A stretch of DNA of 64,000 bases from Siphonodentalium dalli (lineage: Eukaryota > Mollusca > Scaphopoda > Gadilida > Siphonodentaliidae): assembly GCA_032622095.1 (NCBI GenBank), contig CP136068.1, positions 155,583,151-155,647,150 on the forward strand. The letters run 5' to 3'. Position 1 is the first letter of the stretch. The number at the start of each line of letters is the position of its first letter. A program made the position numbers and the translations under genes. Shown in pieces: positions 1 through 12,730 of this stretch. The notes beneath the pieces were generated by a model. It saw only the letters and a program-made list of their open reading frames with translations. It made no database searches and had not been told where the DNA came from.

Positions 1-1129
1 GTTCATCAAGTCTCAAAATAGCAAATTCTTCCTAGTAAATCTTGAGAAACTGTTGTCAGGAGGAAGCTGATATTAGAATTGTGCCGCACATTATCCATGC
101 GCTTTCTTGTGGGCTGACGACCATCCGTGTTCGGATTGTTAACACAGATGTCCGTGTAATGGTCATCCGTCTCTTTTCAAAGTTTACGGATGCTAACAGT
201 GGTGGTGATACATGTGTTTCTCTAGGAACAGGCAAAACTAAAACATTGTACCATGACAACAGCACATTTTCCGCTCTGGGCGAAGACAATTGTTATCACT
301 ACCCAATTTTCATTCGATATCTGGTGTTGATACCACTTTGTTCTTCCATATAAAGGGCAGAAAAGGTTTCTGGATAGCATGGAAATATTATCCCGTTATC
401 ACAGTTACATGTACATTTCTTCTATAGGCGAATCAACCTTTTATTCAACTAGATTCGTCCTCATATATTTTCAAAGAACTCGAACGTTTCCTTACCATTA
501 ATTATAATAAAGGTTGTCAAAAGTTGCTGATAACGAGGCATATGAAGAGAATTCTCCAAAACTTGTCGCTCAAAAGGGGCCCTAATACAGCATATGAAAT
601 GAGCCATATAGCAGGCAGGATTGTGGTACACTTGTCATGACATAACAATTCCAATACATGGCCCGCATGACTGGGAATGGACAGTTGGATGTAAACCATT
701 GCAGACTATACATTACCAGAAGCTGCAGCTGTGTGTTCAGAACTCATCAAGTGTTGTTGCAAATCCCAAACTTGTAACAGGTGCAAATGTGCAATAGCTG
801 ATTTACCGTGCACATAATTATGCAGTTGTAATTGTGATATTAAGAATGCCTAAAATATTTGTTCAATGTATCAACATGGTCACCGGTGATTATAACATGA
901 CAATCTATGAGTTGCTATATATCCGCTGGTATGATCAGACTGTGTACATTATAGTTATACAGGTACAACATAACAAACGTGAATTTAAGAACAGAGTATA
1001 AACAAAGATAGACCATCTTTATGTTATGTGTATTATTGATAGACAAATTAAAGTTGTGATCTGAACTACATGTCTGTATATACCCCCTCTTGTATGCTAC
1101 ATTTGTAGATTATATAAGTCAACACTTTA
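1..1129. other. No gene or repeat supported
   Basis: AT-rich sequence with only short reading frames in all six frames and no recognisable motif. I see no convincing exon, RNA gene or inverted repeat. Confidence 0.5.
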
Positions 1130-2110
1130 AATTATTTATGGTATAATAGATTTTTAGAATTGTATTCTATTTCACCAAGACATGACATGTATACACCTTT
1201 AAATGTGTTGTATTCGACAGTCATTTTCGAAACTTTCAAGGCCGCGTGTGGTATACGATCTTGGAAAATGTTTGAGAAATTACTCATATATTGGTTGAAA
1301 ATATTTGAAATGATGGTTATTTTACCATAAAATATAGCTGTTATTAGGCATACAATTGTAAATTTAAACAGTATACTGTCAATGAGATTGTTACATAACA
1401 ATATATGACTAATTGTCATCGACAAACTCACTTTATAAGATTTAACCAAAGATTTATTGAATCTTTACAACCAAGTCACATTTTCGTGATTTTTGGGGTG
1501 AGGGGCAACATAAACCAAATTTTCTGAAACATTGTTACATATTAACCACAGAAAATGTATTCAATGTTTTCAGTATATATGTCCAAAACATATAAGACCA
1601 AGTATTTTGAACTATCGCAAATAGCCTATGTGTAAATGACCATTTATTGGACCAAAATATTTGAAATGACGAGGATTTTCTTACCAAATTGCATATTTTA
1701 GTCGAAAAATTTGTAAATTTTTACTTTGGTCATTGTGTATGTAATTGCAATTACAGTATTTAGGAATGTGATTGAATAGTGTCCTTTATAGATTCTCATC
1801 CATGTTCTATCGGATGTTTTTCACAAAAACAAAATTTCATGATTTTTGGGGTGAGGGGTAACATAATCCAAAATGTCTAAAATGTGGTTACGAATTTGTC
1901 CTAGATGTTGTATATTTTGTTTGCAGTATACATTTCTGAAAATTTTAAGATCTTAACCATTGATCTATACTGAAACAGTTTTGAGAAATTGTCTGTTTAT
2001 TATTCCTAAATAATTGAAACGAGAATGATTTTATGACTAAATTTCATGCTTTTGGTCCAAAAATTGATAATTTTCAAATTTATTCAGCCTGGATTGCTAA
2101 TATCTTCAAA
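1130..2110. repeat. Diverged tandem repeat, unit about 360 bp
   Basis: A block containing GATTTTTGGGGTGAGGGG followed by an ACATAA..CCAAA stretch occurs near 1488 and again near 1848. The companion phrase AAATATTTGAAATGA, or a relative of it, recurs near 1300, 1650 and 2010. The spacing of about 360 bp gives two to three decayed tandem units. No coding potential is visible. The units resemble non-coding internal repeats of old transposons, because similar 'gcggccatcttgga' phrases occur near 2210, 4440 and 49510. Confidence 0.5.
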
Positions 2111-2829
2111 ATATATCAATGCCGGATGGAATGACGCCTTTATTATGCATGTGCCTTAAATTGTATACCAGTTGGAACGCCGTGGTGAAATAATGATTGA
2201 ATTTGGCCGCCATCTTGGATTTATACTGGAAACAAGGGTTAATATTGACCAGAAACCTGTTTCTAGTTCACTTTCTGAAAGAGCACACCTAACTTGACAT
2301 AATATAAAAAAATGGCACTTTTGGCCAGGCCGTTCCAATATGACAAAATTTTGTCGCTAAGTCACTACACTATAAGGTCTGAAGTATGCATGGTTGTAAC
2401 TAAATAAATACTTCAATAGTTGTGGAACGGATTAATCGAGATAAACAAAATTACGATCGAAAAGGTGAGCCACTACTTATATTCCATGACTTTTTAAAGT
2501 TATATATATAGTAGGAATTATTATGGTTACGGCTAGAGCATGGTTATGCTTATAGAAATATTTAGTATTGGGACATGGTACGGGTTGTCGATAGGTATGG
2601 TTATGATTAAGATTTGAGTTATGGGAAAGGTAATGATTGAGAGGGGATTTGGATTGGAATATATATGATAATTATATGGAAGTATCAAACTTCCAATAGG
2701 AAGTTTAAAAATTCTAGTTTTATTTAGTCTTATTCCATACCTTGACATTTAGAAGCATCCAATCTGCTAGAGATTATAGGTAGGGAATTTAGACATAAAT
2801 TCAACAAACATATAACATAAGGCTTTTTG
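2111..2829. other. No gene supported
   Basis: AT-rich spacer with only short chance reading frames. A purine-rich GGTTATG-like stretch at 2525-2650 explains a short open frame on the minus strand. Confidence 0.45.
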
Positions 2830-3191
2830 TTAAAGGTGCACAATCCGATCTGATTGTCCCCGGATCATCCAGTTACAACATGAACAACAACGGAAATATA
2901 TACCAAAAGACAATAGTCATCCAACATTACTTTTCATCATGTTATCTTCTGAAATTGATTTGCGATGACCTTGCGAGACCTCTCAATATCTTGTATATCT
3001 GCATATTTCTAGAAGAAGTCAGTGGAATGTAATTTGGTAGGCTGACAAATAATCGAGGTGGATAAAATTAACAGATTTGATAACTCAGAGCTTTGAGGGA
3101 TAGGTTCCTCAACTCAAATAAAATATTATTTAAACCCGAAGCTGAAGAAATAGTAATTTAGGGGGCGTCAAATCAGATTATACATCTTCTA
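2830..3191. mobile_element. Degraded TTAA MITE, same family as the copy at 4543
   Basis: The left end TTAAAGGTGCACAATCCGAT matches the family end seen at 4543 (TTAAAGGTACTCAATCCGAT). The right end, near AAATAGTAATTTAGG followed by CGTCAAATCAGAT, is the mutated inverted copy. It is non-coding. The right terminus is too decayed to read the second TTAA cleanly. Confidence 0.55.
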
Positions 3192-3355
3192 AGTGATCAG
3201 TATTTATATAAAAACTTAGTTGTAAATTGAATACATCCAAGTTCCAACTTTGGTCCAGTTTACGTCTTCCAGTCAATTTACTTCCACAGCAAGACTTCTA
3301 GCTGACCGTCCTCTATAAAATATAACATACAGGTCTTATAAAATGATACCCACAC

Positions 3356-3603
3356 GCCTTGAAATAGTGTGTCTTTCATTTGCAGAATGAGGTCCCCAGA
3401 GGAAAAATTTAGTGATGCTACCCCACATAGTGGCCTATCATCACCAAATTCACCCCTTGTGAACCTCCTTCTGCTGAGGTGTAAGCAGCATGAGCTCTCC
3501 AGAGGGTGAATTTGATTATGCTAGCCCAATGTGCGGGGTAGCATCACTAAATTCACCCTCTGGGGACCTCATTCTGCAAATGACAGGCACACTATTTCAA
3601 GGC
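3356..3603. mobile_element. Palindromic MITE-like element
   Basis: GCCTTGAAATAGTGTG at the left end is repeated in inverse as CACACTATTTCAAGGC at the right end. The arms continue inward for about 75 bp (GCAGAATGAGGTCCCCAGAGG against its complement, then GTGATGCTACCCC). The roughly 100-bp centre carries a shifted partial copy of the same stem sequence (near 3455-3515). No reading frame and no clear target duplication. Confidence 0.65.
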
Positions 3604-4542
3604 TTGGACATGCACATATGAAATGACATGTACATCGATAGATTTACTTAAAATATCACATATTGTTCTGGATATAAATCTTTTCTATGTACCGGCCACG
3701 ACATATAGGATTTCAAACAAAGAAAACATTGCAGGCATTTCCATAGCATGGTTTGATGACAGGTGAAATACCCAGCATGGGTGGGGTGTGAGTAATCACA
3801 TTCTTCATGACTTCGGGGCGGGCGGCCTTCATTTAGGTTATAGTTTAGAAATAACATTTATCAAATTATGATAATTTCCGCAAGAAGATACTATTATATA
3901 GTATAGCATAATTATTATATGAATGTGATATTATTCACAAAACACGCTTTGTGTCAGAGAAAATGCAAGTCGAGCAAAAAGAGCAGTGAATTGTTTATAA
4001 GCAGAGTCACGATAATGCGTCGTTCCTTATATTTAGATTTGCGTTTGTTGCGTCTACAACTTACAACTCACAATACTATCATAGTAAATTCCTTATTTGG
4101 TATGTATTACCATATTTTGGTTAAGAGATAATCCTAACTGGATAAGAGGGGAGGTCGGAAAAAAATTCAGGCACGTATGCTGATTTTTACTTTTCGACCC
4201 TAGTTGGGACTCACTCACCCCCACATCCAAATTGTTTTTCTGTTTTCGGCAGTTTTTTCCGACCATATTTGGACACCCAACCCCCCTTTTAACACTAAAA
4301 CAGAGATTTGCGAGGGTGGGGGGGGAATTCACTGTAAACAGCTGTATATGAATTTATGTGCATTAATGGATGTTAGCATAACATGTAAATATGAATGTGT
4401 CATTTGGGGGTCATTCGGTCAAAAAAACATGGCTGCCAGTGACCATCTTGGATTTCAAAATTTGCAACAAAATACAACACGATAACTGCCTGCAGCCAGT
4501 TTAGCAGTTAGAATTACATTATTTCTCTTATTCTAAGGTGTT
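3604..4542. other. No gene supported
   Basis: Non-repetitive sequence with short, low-complexity-biased frames only. The G/C-rich tract around 4280-4325 accounts for overlapping frames on both strands. Nothing else seen. Confidence 0.45.
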
Positions 4543-4832
4543 TTAAAGGTACTCAATCCGATCAGACGCTCCTAAATTACTATTTCTTTGGATTCGGGGT
4601 TAAAATATATTTGAATCGATTCAAGGAACCTACCTGTCAAAGCTCAGCGTGATCAGATATAGATTTTTCAAGTTAGTTATTTAAATTGTTTCTGTGCCAG
4701 AAACTAGAGTTTAAACAGAAAAAATCGAGTGGTAAATTATTACCACTCGAGTTTTCTGTTTAAACCACTTAATAACCCCGAACCCAAAGAAATAGTAATT
4801 TAGGAGCGCCTGGTTGGATTGAGTACCTTTAA
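4543..4832. mobile_element. TTAA-flanked MITE with about 60-bp terminal repeats
   Basis: Both ends read TTAA followed inward by AGGTACTCAATCC in inverted orientation. The inverted homology continues through CTCCTAAATTACTATTTCTT to GGATTCGGGGTTA. The TTAA on each side is best read as the target-site duplication, as made by piggyBac and Kolobok transposases. The centre also contains a shorter palindrome around ACTCGAGT-type sequence (4727-4752). Non-coding and therefore non-autonomous. Relatives lie at 2830 and 20486. Confidence 0.75.
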
Positions 4833-5380
4833 GCAAAACTCATTGCAAAAACAGTAAAAAAAACATGCATCGACAACACACCCACCCCGGCATACGTGCC
4901 CTGGAAAAAAATCCCCCCCAACCGCCGACTGGATTGAGAAATATTCAATTCTTTGCAAGAACAATTACATTATTTTTGTCTGATGATTTCCCAATCATGA
5001 AGTAATGTGGATTAGCTGGATTATGAACTGACAGCGGGTAGAGTGGGTCGATTACAATAAAATTTGGTGTGATTTCAATGCGATTATTGATTGCGCCAAT
5101 AATTTTATCTTCGCCTTCCACAGCGCAACGGAACATTTTCATTGGACGATCCGATAGTTCCGAGTGTCCATTCGGAAGTAATGTAGTTTTCCATTGAAAT
5201 TGATGTTTGTAAATAAATCACATTTTAATTGTTATATATTCATCAAGAATTTGCTTGTGAAAAATCATTGTAAATGTGTTAAATATTGACGAATGAGTAG
5301 TTCCCAAATTGCGAACTAGAATCAAGCATAATGTGGTCATTTTTCCAAGAATTATTTGAGCGCCCTGTAGGCCTATGTAT
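4833..5380. other. No gene supported
   Basis: Unique-looking AT-rich sequence. A 65-codon minus-strand frame at 4945-5142 has no recognisable motif and I do not call it. Confidence 0.4.
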
Positions 5381-5910
5381 TTAGGGGCTTGTTACATGAG
5401 CGGGACAACTCGGTTAGCCGGGACAACCCGGTCTGCCGGGTGCCTCGGTCCTCTGTGCTTTCTCACTAAAATAATGGTGTGCTGTTACATGAGCCGGGTC
5501 AACTCGGCAAACCGAGTTGTCCCATCCTGCCTAACCTGGAAAACTGGGTTAGCCGGGACAGCTTGGCTTGCATAACATCGAGTCATCCCAACTAGCCGGG
5601 ATGAAAGTCTGGAACGTAACACCATTCATTGTAACTTGATATGACGTTAGCCAATAAAATGCTCGCGTCGTGTGAGTGACATTTAATCACTACCAAAGGC
5701 ACTCAGTTATGGGCGTGCTGACATTATGGACCGACGTCGTGACGCGTGATTCAAAGACAGCTAGATGAATAACTAGTTGCGTGAACGTCAACCGATTTGT
5801 CCCAGCTAACCGAGTTGTCTCGGCTCACATAACATCATGATTGATTTGTCCCGGCAGACCGGGTTGTCTCGGCTAACCGAGTTGTTCCGGCTCATGTAAC
5901 AAGCCCCTAA
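5381..5910. mobile_element. Inverted-repeat element with CGGGACAACTCGG subrepeats
   Basis: The ends are perfect inverted copies of TTAGGGGCTTGTTACATGAG. Inside each end are reiterated phrases such as GGGACAACTCGGTTAGCC and GGGACAACCCGGTCTGCC, so the terminal repeats span about 70 bp and further degenerate copies continue inward at 5485-5600. No coding capacity. I could not identify a convincing target duplication, so the superfamily is open. Confidence 0.7.
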
Positions 5911-6114
5911 GTGACATGACCGACTACATGTTCGTACTCTAACATAAATTTTCACGCGAGGAAATTCTTAATTTATTTTATAAGTCAACAAGACAGGTAA
6001 AAACATTGCTATTATATCTGATTATTATGACAATATAGCTGGCCATCATATCGGTTGACAGGCATGTCAGGCCGGTACAAATATGTCCGGGCGTTCCGCT
6101 GGTGAAACGTTCCG

Positions 6115-6456
6115 ACGACCACGATTCAATCGTAAGTGGAGAAATCGGGCCTGACAAAAATAATGGGATTGTTTGTTCACACGAATGCGATGTTGTCGTA
6201 GACGATGATATCGTGGGCTGTTCGTTATATAAGCATGTGATTGACTACACTACTATCATTCCAGCTACGGGTATCATTTTTACGTACATCACAAGTGGAG
6301 GTAGTCAAGGATACGCCACGATTTCACATCTGAAATCAATCAGTGCTTGATATTTTTTTTTACTTGTGATATTGACGTGAGCATGCGCAGTTTCACTACG
6401 GTACCGGTTACTTCCTACGATGGAAATCTTTCCACTTACGATTGAATCGTGGTCGT
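6115..6456. mobile_element. Short inverted-repeat element
   Basis: A 26-bp perfect inverted repeat (ACGACCACGATTCAATCG then TAAGTGGA, and its complement at 6431-6456) encloses about 290 bp. A short plus-strand frame inside shows no domain. Element boundaries and target duplication are not clear. Confidence 0.5.
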
Positions 6457-7135
6457 CTAAAAATCACTAAGGCATCATTCCATTTATGATGAATTCCACT
6501 ACATTGTTGCACTGATGGTTATTTTCGGCATGTTGAAGAAGTCATTGCAACGGCATTGAAATGACATTCAATGTGACTTCATTGTGGATAGTGGTCATTA
6601 TATCAATGTGGCGACAAATATTTTGATAATATATGTCTGCCGACAGACCATGAGGGAAACTAAAAGCTGCCTCGAGGTAATTTATTTCATCACTTTTTTT
6701 TAGGAAAATTATACCGGTAATCAGTTTGTATGCCGTAATGTTCTGCCTATATGACCTTACCTGTTTGCGTCCGTGGGCATTAAGTAGACACAAGTGAGGC
6801 TCAGTGGGCGTGCAGCATGTGTTAATTTCATAATTTTCAAAAATTCGAAAATACTAATACATGCAAATAATTGTTTGTTTTGTAATTTGTTGCATGATTA
6901 AAATAGGTCGTAAATATCGGGTCCATTTATTGAACGATGCACAGTTATGTTCATATAACTATAACATCATACAGCTGTTGTTAGCATGAAGTTTTTATAT
7001 TTAAAACAATAATTATTCAGTGGGTGGGGTGGTATAAGTAACCCCTTAGCCTTAGTAAGCCCATCAAATTTTTATGTCTATGTTGTGACATAATTATCTT
7101 CATTTTGATTAAATGATTAATTAATGAAATATTAT
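6457..7135. other. No gene supported
   Basis: AT-rich spacer without recognisable repeats, domains or RNA motifs. Confidence 0.4.
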
Positions 7136-8580
7136 AAAACAGGTATGGGTGATCCATTTGTCAATTTTGTGCTTAAGAATAAATGATAATGATTTGTGCT
7201 CATTTGTAAATAATTTGTGCTTACGCATAAATAATTTGTGCTAAAGAGTAAATAATTTGCACTTTTGCGCAAATAAGGAATAAATGTGAAAATGCTTCTT
7301 TCTTTCCTTCTCTTACAATTTAGTTAGACCGGTGTCAGAGAAGGTACTGACAAGAAGACTTTAGACCAATTGGTCTCGACTTTTTAGACCGATCGGTCTA
7401 ATAAAGAACATTCGGTGGTTCACCCATATGGGGTGCGATTTTAACATTTGTACCTTATTTGCGCTTGAGCATAAATATGATCCATAATTTTTCGCTTCTA
7501 AAATGTAAGTAATTTTCGCATGTCCTCCCATACAACTAATCACCTAGACCTGATAAATTGCCATGAATCATGATAATTTTAAAACGGAATGTCAACTTTT
7601 TATCAAATAAACTGTCAAATGTCTTTTTCAACTTTAAGATTTTTTTTTATGAAAATTTCATGTCTTATCTATTGGCAAATTGTCAACATTCAATCTGTTT
7701 AGACTGATTGGCCAACAAATTTAGACAGATCGGTCTAAATAAAGATTGATTTGTGGTTCACCCATATTGGTATAGGAGGCCAAATTCACATTTAATAGCT
7801 AATTATGCTTAAGCATATTCAGGGCTCAAAATAGATTTAATATAGAGAGAATCCAATTAGTCATAAAGCACTGAAAATTGAAAAGTACACTTAAGCGCAC
7901 TGCCATCACGCTTAAGCATAATAGATTTTCATAGCCTTATTACCTTACATATAATGGTATCATCTAAGCTAGATATTTGTCAAAAGTTACTAGCATCAGG
8001 AATTGGATGCATCCATTTCAGCTTCAGGGGAGTTTTCACATATGGAATATGAATTACGCTATTACGGTTAAGCATAACGACATTACGCTTAAGCGTAGTG
8101 ACTTTACGGTTAAGTTTACTAGATTATGCTTTGAAAAACATAATGGAAATCTGAATTACGCTCAAGCATAATGGCTTAATGAATAACACTTAAGCGTAAT
8201 TGGCTATTAAATGTGAATTTGAACTCCCATGCAATATGGGACATGGTTTTAATATTTACTTCTTATTTGCACTTAAGCATAAATATGAAAATTATGATCC
8301 CTTTGTGCTTAAGCGTAAATGATTTGCATTTATGCATAAATAATTTGCATTTACGCGTAAGTGATTTCGGCTTAAGCGCAAATAAGGAATAAAAAAGTAC
8401 ATGCCATTCCATAAACATGACCTAAAGTTCTAAACCTGATAAAATACTGTGGATATGACCAATTTCAAACAGCATGACAAATTTTTATCAAATATACTGA
8501 GAAATTTATTTTTCAACTTGAAGTCTTTTTGATGAAAATTTGTTTTGCTTTGTCTTATCCATTGACAAAGGCATAATCTT
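7136..8580. repeat. Repeat region with short TTAAGC-type subrepeats and a long direct duplication
   Basis: Clusters of about 20-22-bp degenerate units with AATAATTTGTGCTTACGC or GCTTAAGCGTAAAT occur at 7170-7280, 8045-8200 and 8260-8390, on both strands because GCTTAAGC is palindromic. Two blocks of about 300 bp (7415-7690 and 8220-8580) are diverged direct copies about 0.8-0.9 kb apart, sharing phrases such as TTTTTATCAAATA followed by ACTG. Twin phrases with AGACCGATCGGTCTAA lie at 7385 and 7720. Non-coding, and probably a decayed composite transposon. Confidence 0.55.
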
Positions 8581-8958
8581 ATTTGTTGCGTTTGAAATGT
8601 TCTGTCACTTCTCTATCGTGTTGGTGCCCATATATGAGCTTGTGTGCTGATACAAAATACGTGTGAAATTTCGTGTAAAGTTGAAGTCGAAACTGAAAGC
8701 ATCCTATAATTAATAGTTAGTAGATACATACATGTCAAGATTCCCGAAGATAAGATTGTCCGGCCATCAGGAAACATATCTGTGATCACCCATTGAACCA
8801 GTCTAAGTTATTTGCTGCGATTTTAACACTAGAATGTGTTTCAGTCGCTTCGAAATTAAATGGCGACCGCCAGCCTGGCCATGTGATACACGGAAACAGT
8901 AACGATAACTCTTGAAGACTATCAGTCAAAACCAATATATGGTATTGAACATGTCCTC
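8581..8958. other. No gene supported
   Basis: Spacer with no supported feature. Confidence 0.4.
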
Positions 8959-9020
8959 AAAACCAAGGGATTCAGATTTGGTTTTGATCAAAACCAAGGG
9001 AATCAGATTTGGTATTGATC
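8959..9020. repeat. Two tandem copies of a 31-bp unit
   Basis: A unit beginning AAAACCAAGGGA and ending in GGTTTTGATC or GGTATTGATC is repeated twice head to tail. Non-coding. Confidence 0.7.
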
Positions 9021-9185
9021 AATACCAACAAAAACCGAATATATTGTCAGTGTATGATAATATACTCACGTGGCGCTGATGTTGAACCATGTGTACCTAC
9101 AATGGCATAACAGTGTTACTTCGAGTTACACATATATACAATGTCGTAAAATCAGCGTGTATATCAAACTTCCGAGAATGAACGT

Positions 9186-9323
9186 TTAAGAAATGACTTG
9201 CAGATCGATTGGTGTCATTGGATTTTTACCGGCAGAGTAAGGGAAGGTATTCACACGAACTTTGTTTAATTAATTTGCCGGTCAAAACCAATAACCCCAT
9301 TCGATCTGCAAGTCATTTCTTAA
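9186..9323. mobile_element. TTAA-flanked MITE, 130 bp
   Basis: TTAA, then GAAATGACTTGCAGATCG, is mirrored at the other end by CGATCTGCAAGTCATTTC, then TTAA. The inverted homology extends inward to the TTACCGGCA/TGCCGGT region. The TTAA flanks are the likely target duplication (piggyBac or Kolobok type). Non-coding. Confidence 0.75.
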
Positions 9324-9685
9324 AAATCATATACCAGTAATTTTAGTAGAACATTAATCATTTTAACAACGTGTCAAAACTACCACACCAATTGTAAGTA
9401 ACAAATATTGTTCAAATTCCAACACAGTCTGCCAATAACAACACGTAGCGAGCACATGCACATTATGGCTTGAAGTGACGTAGATGGGTCATCGCTTTTT
9501 GTGAAGTAGACACTACACGGAGCGAGCGCGTGCACGTGGTCGGCTTGAAGTGAAGCTTTTTATGAAGTGTTCAATATCTAAATTGGTCCCGTGCACCGGG
9601 CGAGATATTATTGTATGTTTGTATCGGGAATGAGTGTCATAATCAGGCATATCATTATCAGAAATAAACCGTAAAAGTCCATGAA

Positions 9686-12600
9686 CACCCCCGTGTACGT
9701 GGTATCGCCAAAACCGAGGGTATCGCCAAAACCGAGAATATGAGAAAGTCATTTTTACGTATATGATATGGGGATATGTTTGTTTCTCATCGTAATACAG
9801 ACATCGAGCATAATAAGTGTATGTCCACACGAAGCAGGAATATTTATCCACTAGTTGTCATTTAGTTTTCCCAGATCAGACCATTAATTTATTTTTGGCG
9901 AATTTTTTCAATGGTGTTTTTGCTTTTGCTCACTCAAATTTTCGAGAACATCCATTCACTAGTATAGTTCCTGGACTCCCACGCTTCCAAAACAAATGCC
10001 GGTATATAGTTGAATCTGTCAATGAAGCCTATGATTTGACAGAATTTAAAAAATCCGTGTCGTTCTCAATATCCGCGCGATATGAAGGGACCACTGTCGG
10101 TCCAGAAAGATTCTAACGGCACAGATGAAATGCGACCAAACGCCGAGCTTCTGTGCAGTACATATGCGTATCACTTAAGGAGTTCTGATGAGTTTTCGAG
10201 TGTTTTATGTGTATCTGAGACTGATCAATTGGACTGCGAATGTCAACTGAAATATGAATCCATAACATATTCGAAATAATGTGTGCATATTATATTATGA
10301 ATGTATTTCAATTGAAATTAATTGAACATCCATCTCAGCATTCAGATTTGCGATCTCAATAACGTGAATGAATGATAACTCGATGCCTTGATCACACGCA
10401 CGTGAATGCTGCCGTTCGCATGCATGCATGCAGCTAATCGGATATTCGTTTACTATTAACATGCTTGGGGTTTGTATATACATGTAGACCACACATGCCG
10501 GACGACACGCTGCGGCGTATCAACGATTTGTTATAATCATGTTTATTTTACAGACTTTATGACTCGTTCCCACTCGAGTAGACCGTTACGCGACAATGAA
10601 ACCGAATCATCTTATCGAATATATATATATATATCATATTGCCCCAAATATGCAATTCTGGCTTTTTTGAGAGTCATCATATAAAATTGAAACGATTCTA
10701 TGTTAACACACTAAACATCCGAACATATATGTACACACACACAACAAAGTGACTGCTATTTATAATAAACACTTAACTGTGGAACATTTGTATACTGCCA
10801 TGATTGTTATGTGCACATGTAAATTACACTATAGTTTATAACTTTTCTAATTTAGCCCATAGGACCACATATTTTGTGGGCATAATATTTACACAAGACT
10901 TCATTATGTTATCGTATAGGTTGCATATACTGTAATTGATATGTATTTTTAACCGAAATGAATCTTATCTTATCAGGGTCTCCGCCCTGAGTTTGGTTTA
11001 TGGTTCTAACCAGAATTGTTATGGATGTTCAGCGTCACGATGACTTTCAATTCGTATTGTTCGCAGATTTAGTTTTCGGCTTGTTAAGTTCTAGAATTAT
11101 TCTTTTTCACTTATTTTGAAAAAACGTAATATCACTAAGATTTGTACACAACAATCTAAATGAAATTGTGCATAAATCTCCATCATCTTGGGAACTATTA
11201 TATGAGGTCATCGTGTTGTTGTTTTGGTAGATTCAATATTTTAACGTTATCATTCTTAGTTTAACGAGGTCAGAAATGACTCTTGTTTCGATTAATGGTC
11301 TGCAGTTATAACCGAAAAGTTTGAAAACAAATTATACAACGCACAGCCGGTTATATGGTAAATTTGTCTTATAACTGCATAGGCTTAATATGAATATTTA
11401 TTTCTTATAATGCCACGCGTTAATTCACAAGAGAACCGCCAAAGTAGACACTTCCCCAGATATATATATATAGCTTCATCTGAGGAAGATATATCGTTAT
11501 TTATCAAAACCGCATGGTCTGGTTTGATTTTGTTTAAACATGGTGTTGTAGGTTGGTAAGCTGACTACATGTGCTACATAGACACATGATTTTGTTTAAA
11601 CATGGTGTTGTAGGTTGGTAAGCTGACTACATGTGCTACATAGACACAATACAGAGGCCCGTCGACATCCAGATAAGAAGGCACACACGTGTGCCACACA
11701 TTGTGATGATATATGTTCGGATGTTACAAGAATCGTTACAATGTTATCTGATGACTCTTAAAAAGGCCAGAATTGCATAATTTGGAGCAATACGATATAT
11801 GTATATTCGATAAGATGATTCGGTTTCATTGTCGCGTAACGGTCTACTCGAGTGGGAACGAGTCATAAAGTCTGTAAAATAAACATGATTATAACAAATT
11901 GTTAATACGCCGTAGCGTGTCGTCCGGCATGTGTGGTCTATATACAAACTCCAAGCATGTTAATACTAAACAAATATCCGATTAGCTGCATGCATGCGAA
12001 CGGCAGCATTCACGTGCGTGTGATCAAGGCATCGCGTTATCATTCATTCACGTTATTGAGATCGCAAATATGAATGCTGAGATGGATGTTCAATTTATTT
12101 CAATTGAAATACATTCATAATATAATATGCACACATTATTTCGAATATGTTATGGATTCATATTTCAGTTGACATTCGCAGTCCAATTGATCAGTCTCAG
12201 ATACACATAAAATACTCGAAAACTCATCAGAACTCCTTAAGTGATACGCATATGTACTGCACAGAAGCTCGGCGTTTGGTCGCATCTTCATCTGTGCCGT
12301 TAGCATCTTTCTGGACCGACAGTGGTCCCTTCATATCGCGCGGATATTGAGAACGACACGGATTTTTAAAATTCTGTCAACTCATATGCTTCATTGACAG
12401 ATTCAACTATATATCGGCATTTATTTTGGAAGCGTGGGAGTCCAGGAACTATACTAGTGAATGGATGTTCTCGAAAATTTTAGTGAGAAAAAGCAAAAAC
12501 ACCATTGAAAATATTCGCCAAAAAAAATTTAATGGTCTGATCTGGGAAAACTAAATGACAACTAGTGGATAAATACTCCTGCTTCGTGTGGACACACGCA

Positions 12601-12730
12601 TACGATGCTCGATGTCTGTATTACTATGAGAAACAAACATATCTCCATATCATATACGTGATAATGACTTTCCCATATTCTCGGTTTTGGCGATACCCTC
12701 AGTTTTGGCGATACCACGTACACGGGGGTG
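9686..12730. mobile_element. 3.05-kb foldback element with about 1.03-kb inverted arms
   Basis: The left arm (9686-10728) and right arm (about 11709-12730) are inverted copies, by eye roughly 95% identical, separated by about 980 bp. The termini read CACCCCCGTGTACGTGG and its complement. Each end then carries two tandem copies of GGTATCGCCAAAACCGAG, a plausible transposase-binding array. ATGAA flanks both ends (9681-9685 and 12731-12735), giving a 5-bp target duplication. No transposase is present: reading frames in the arms mirror each other only because the arms are inverted copies, and a 1-bp indel between arms (near 10128 and 12297) breaks the best one. A 5-bp duplication with 5'-CAC ends recalls Transib/RAG-type elements, but that is tentative. 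Confidence 0.8.
11526..11648. repeat. 62-bp unit duplicated in the foldback loop
   Basis: Two near-identical head-to-tail copies of a unit starting GATTTTGTTTAAACATGG and ending ACATAGACACA. Located in the spacer of the foldback element and non-coding. Confidence 0.8.

Noticed and set aside
10729-11708. Transposase gene in the foldback loop
   Set aside because: Only short frames are present and no catalytic motif is visible.
10472-11947. Near-identical 67-70-codon frames in opposite orientation
   Set aside because: They mirror each other only because the foldback arms are inverted copies; they have no domain and another frame in the arms is broken by an indel.
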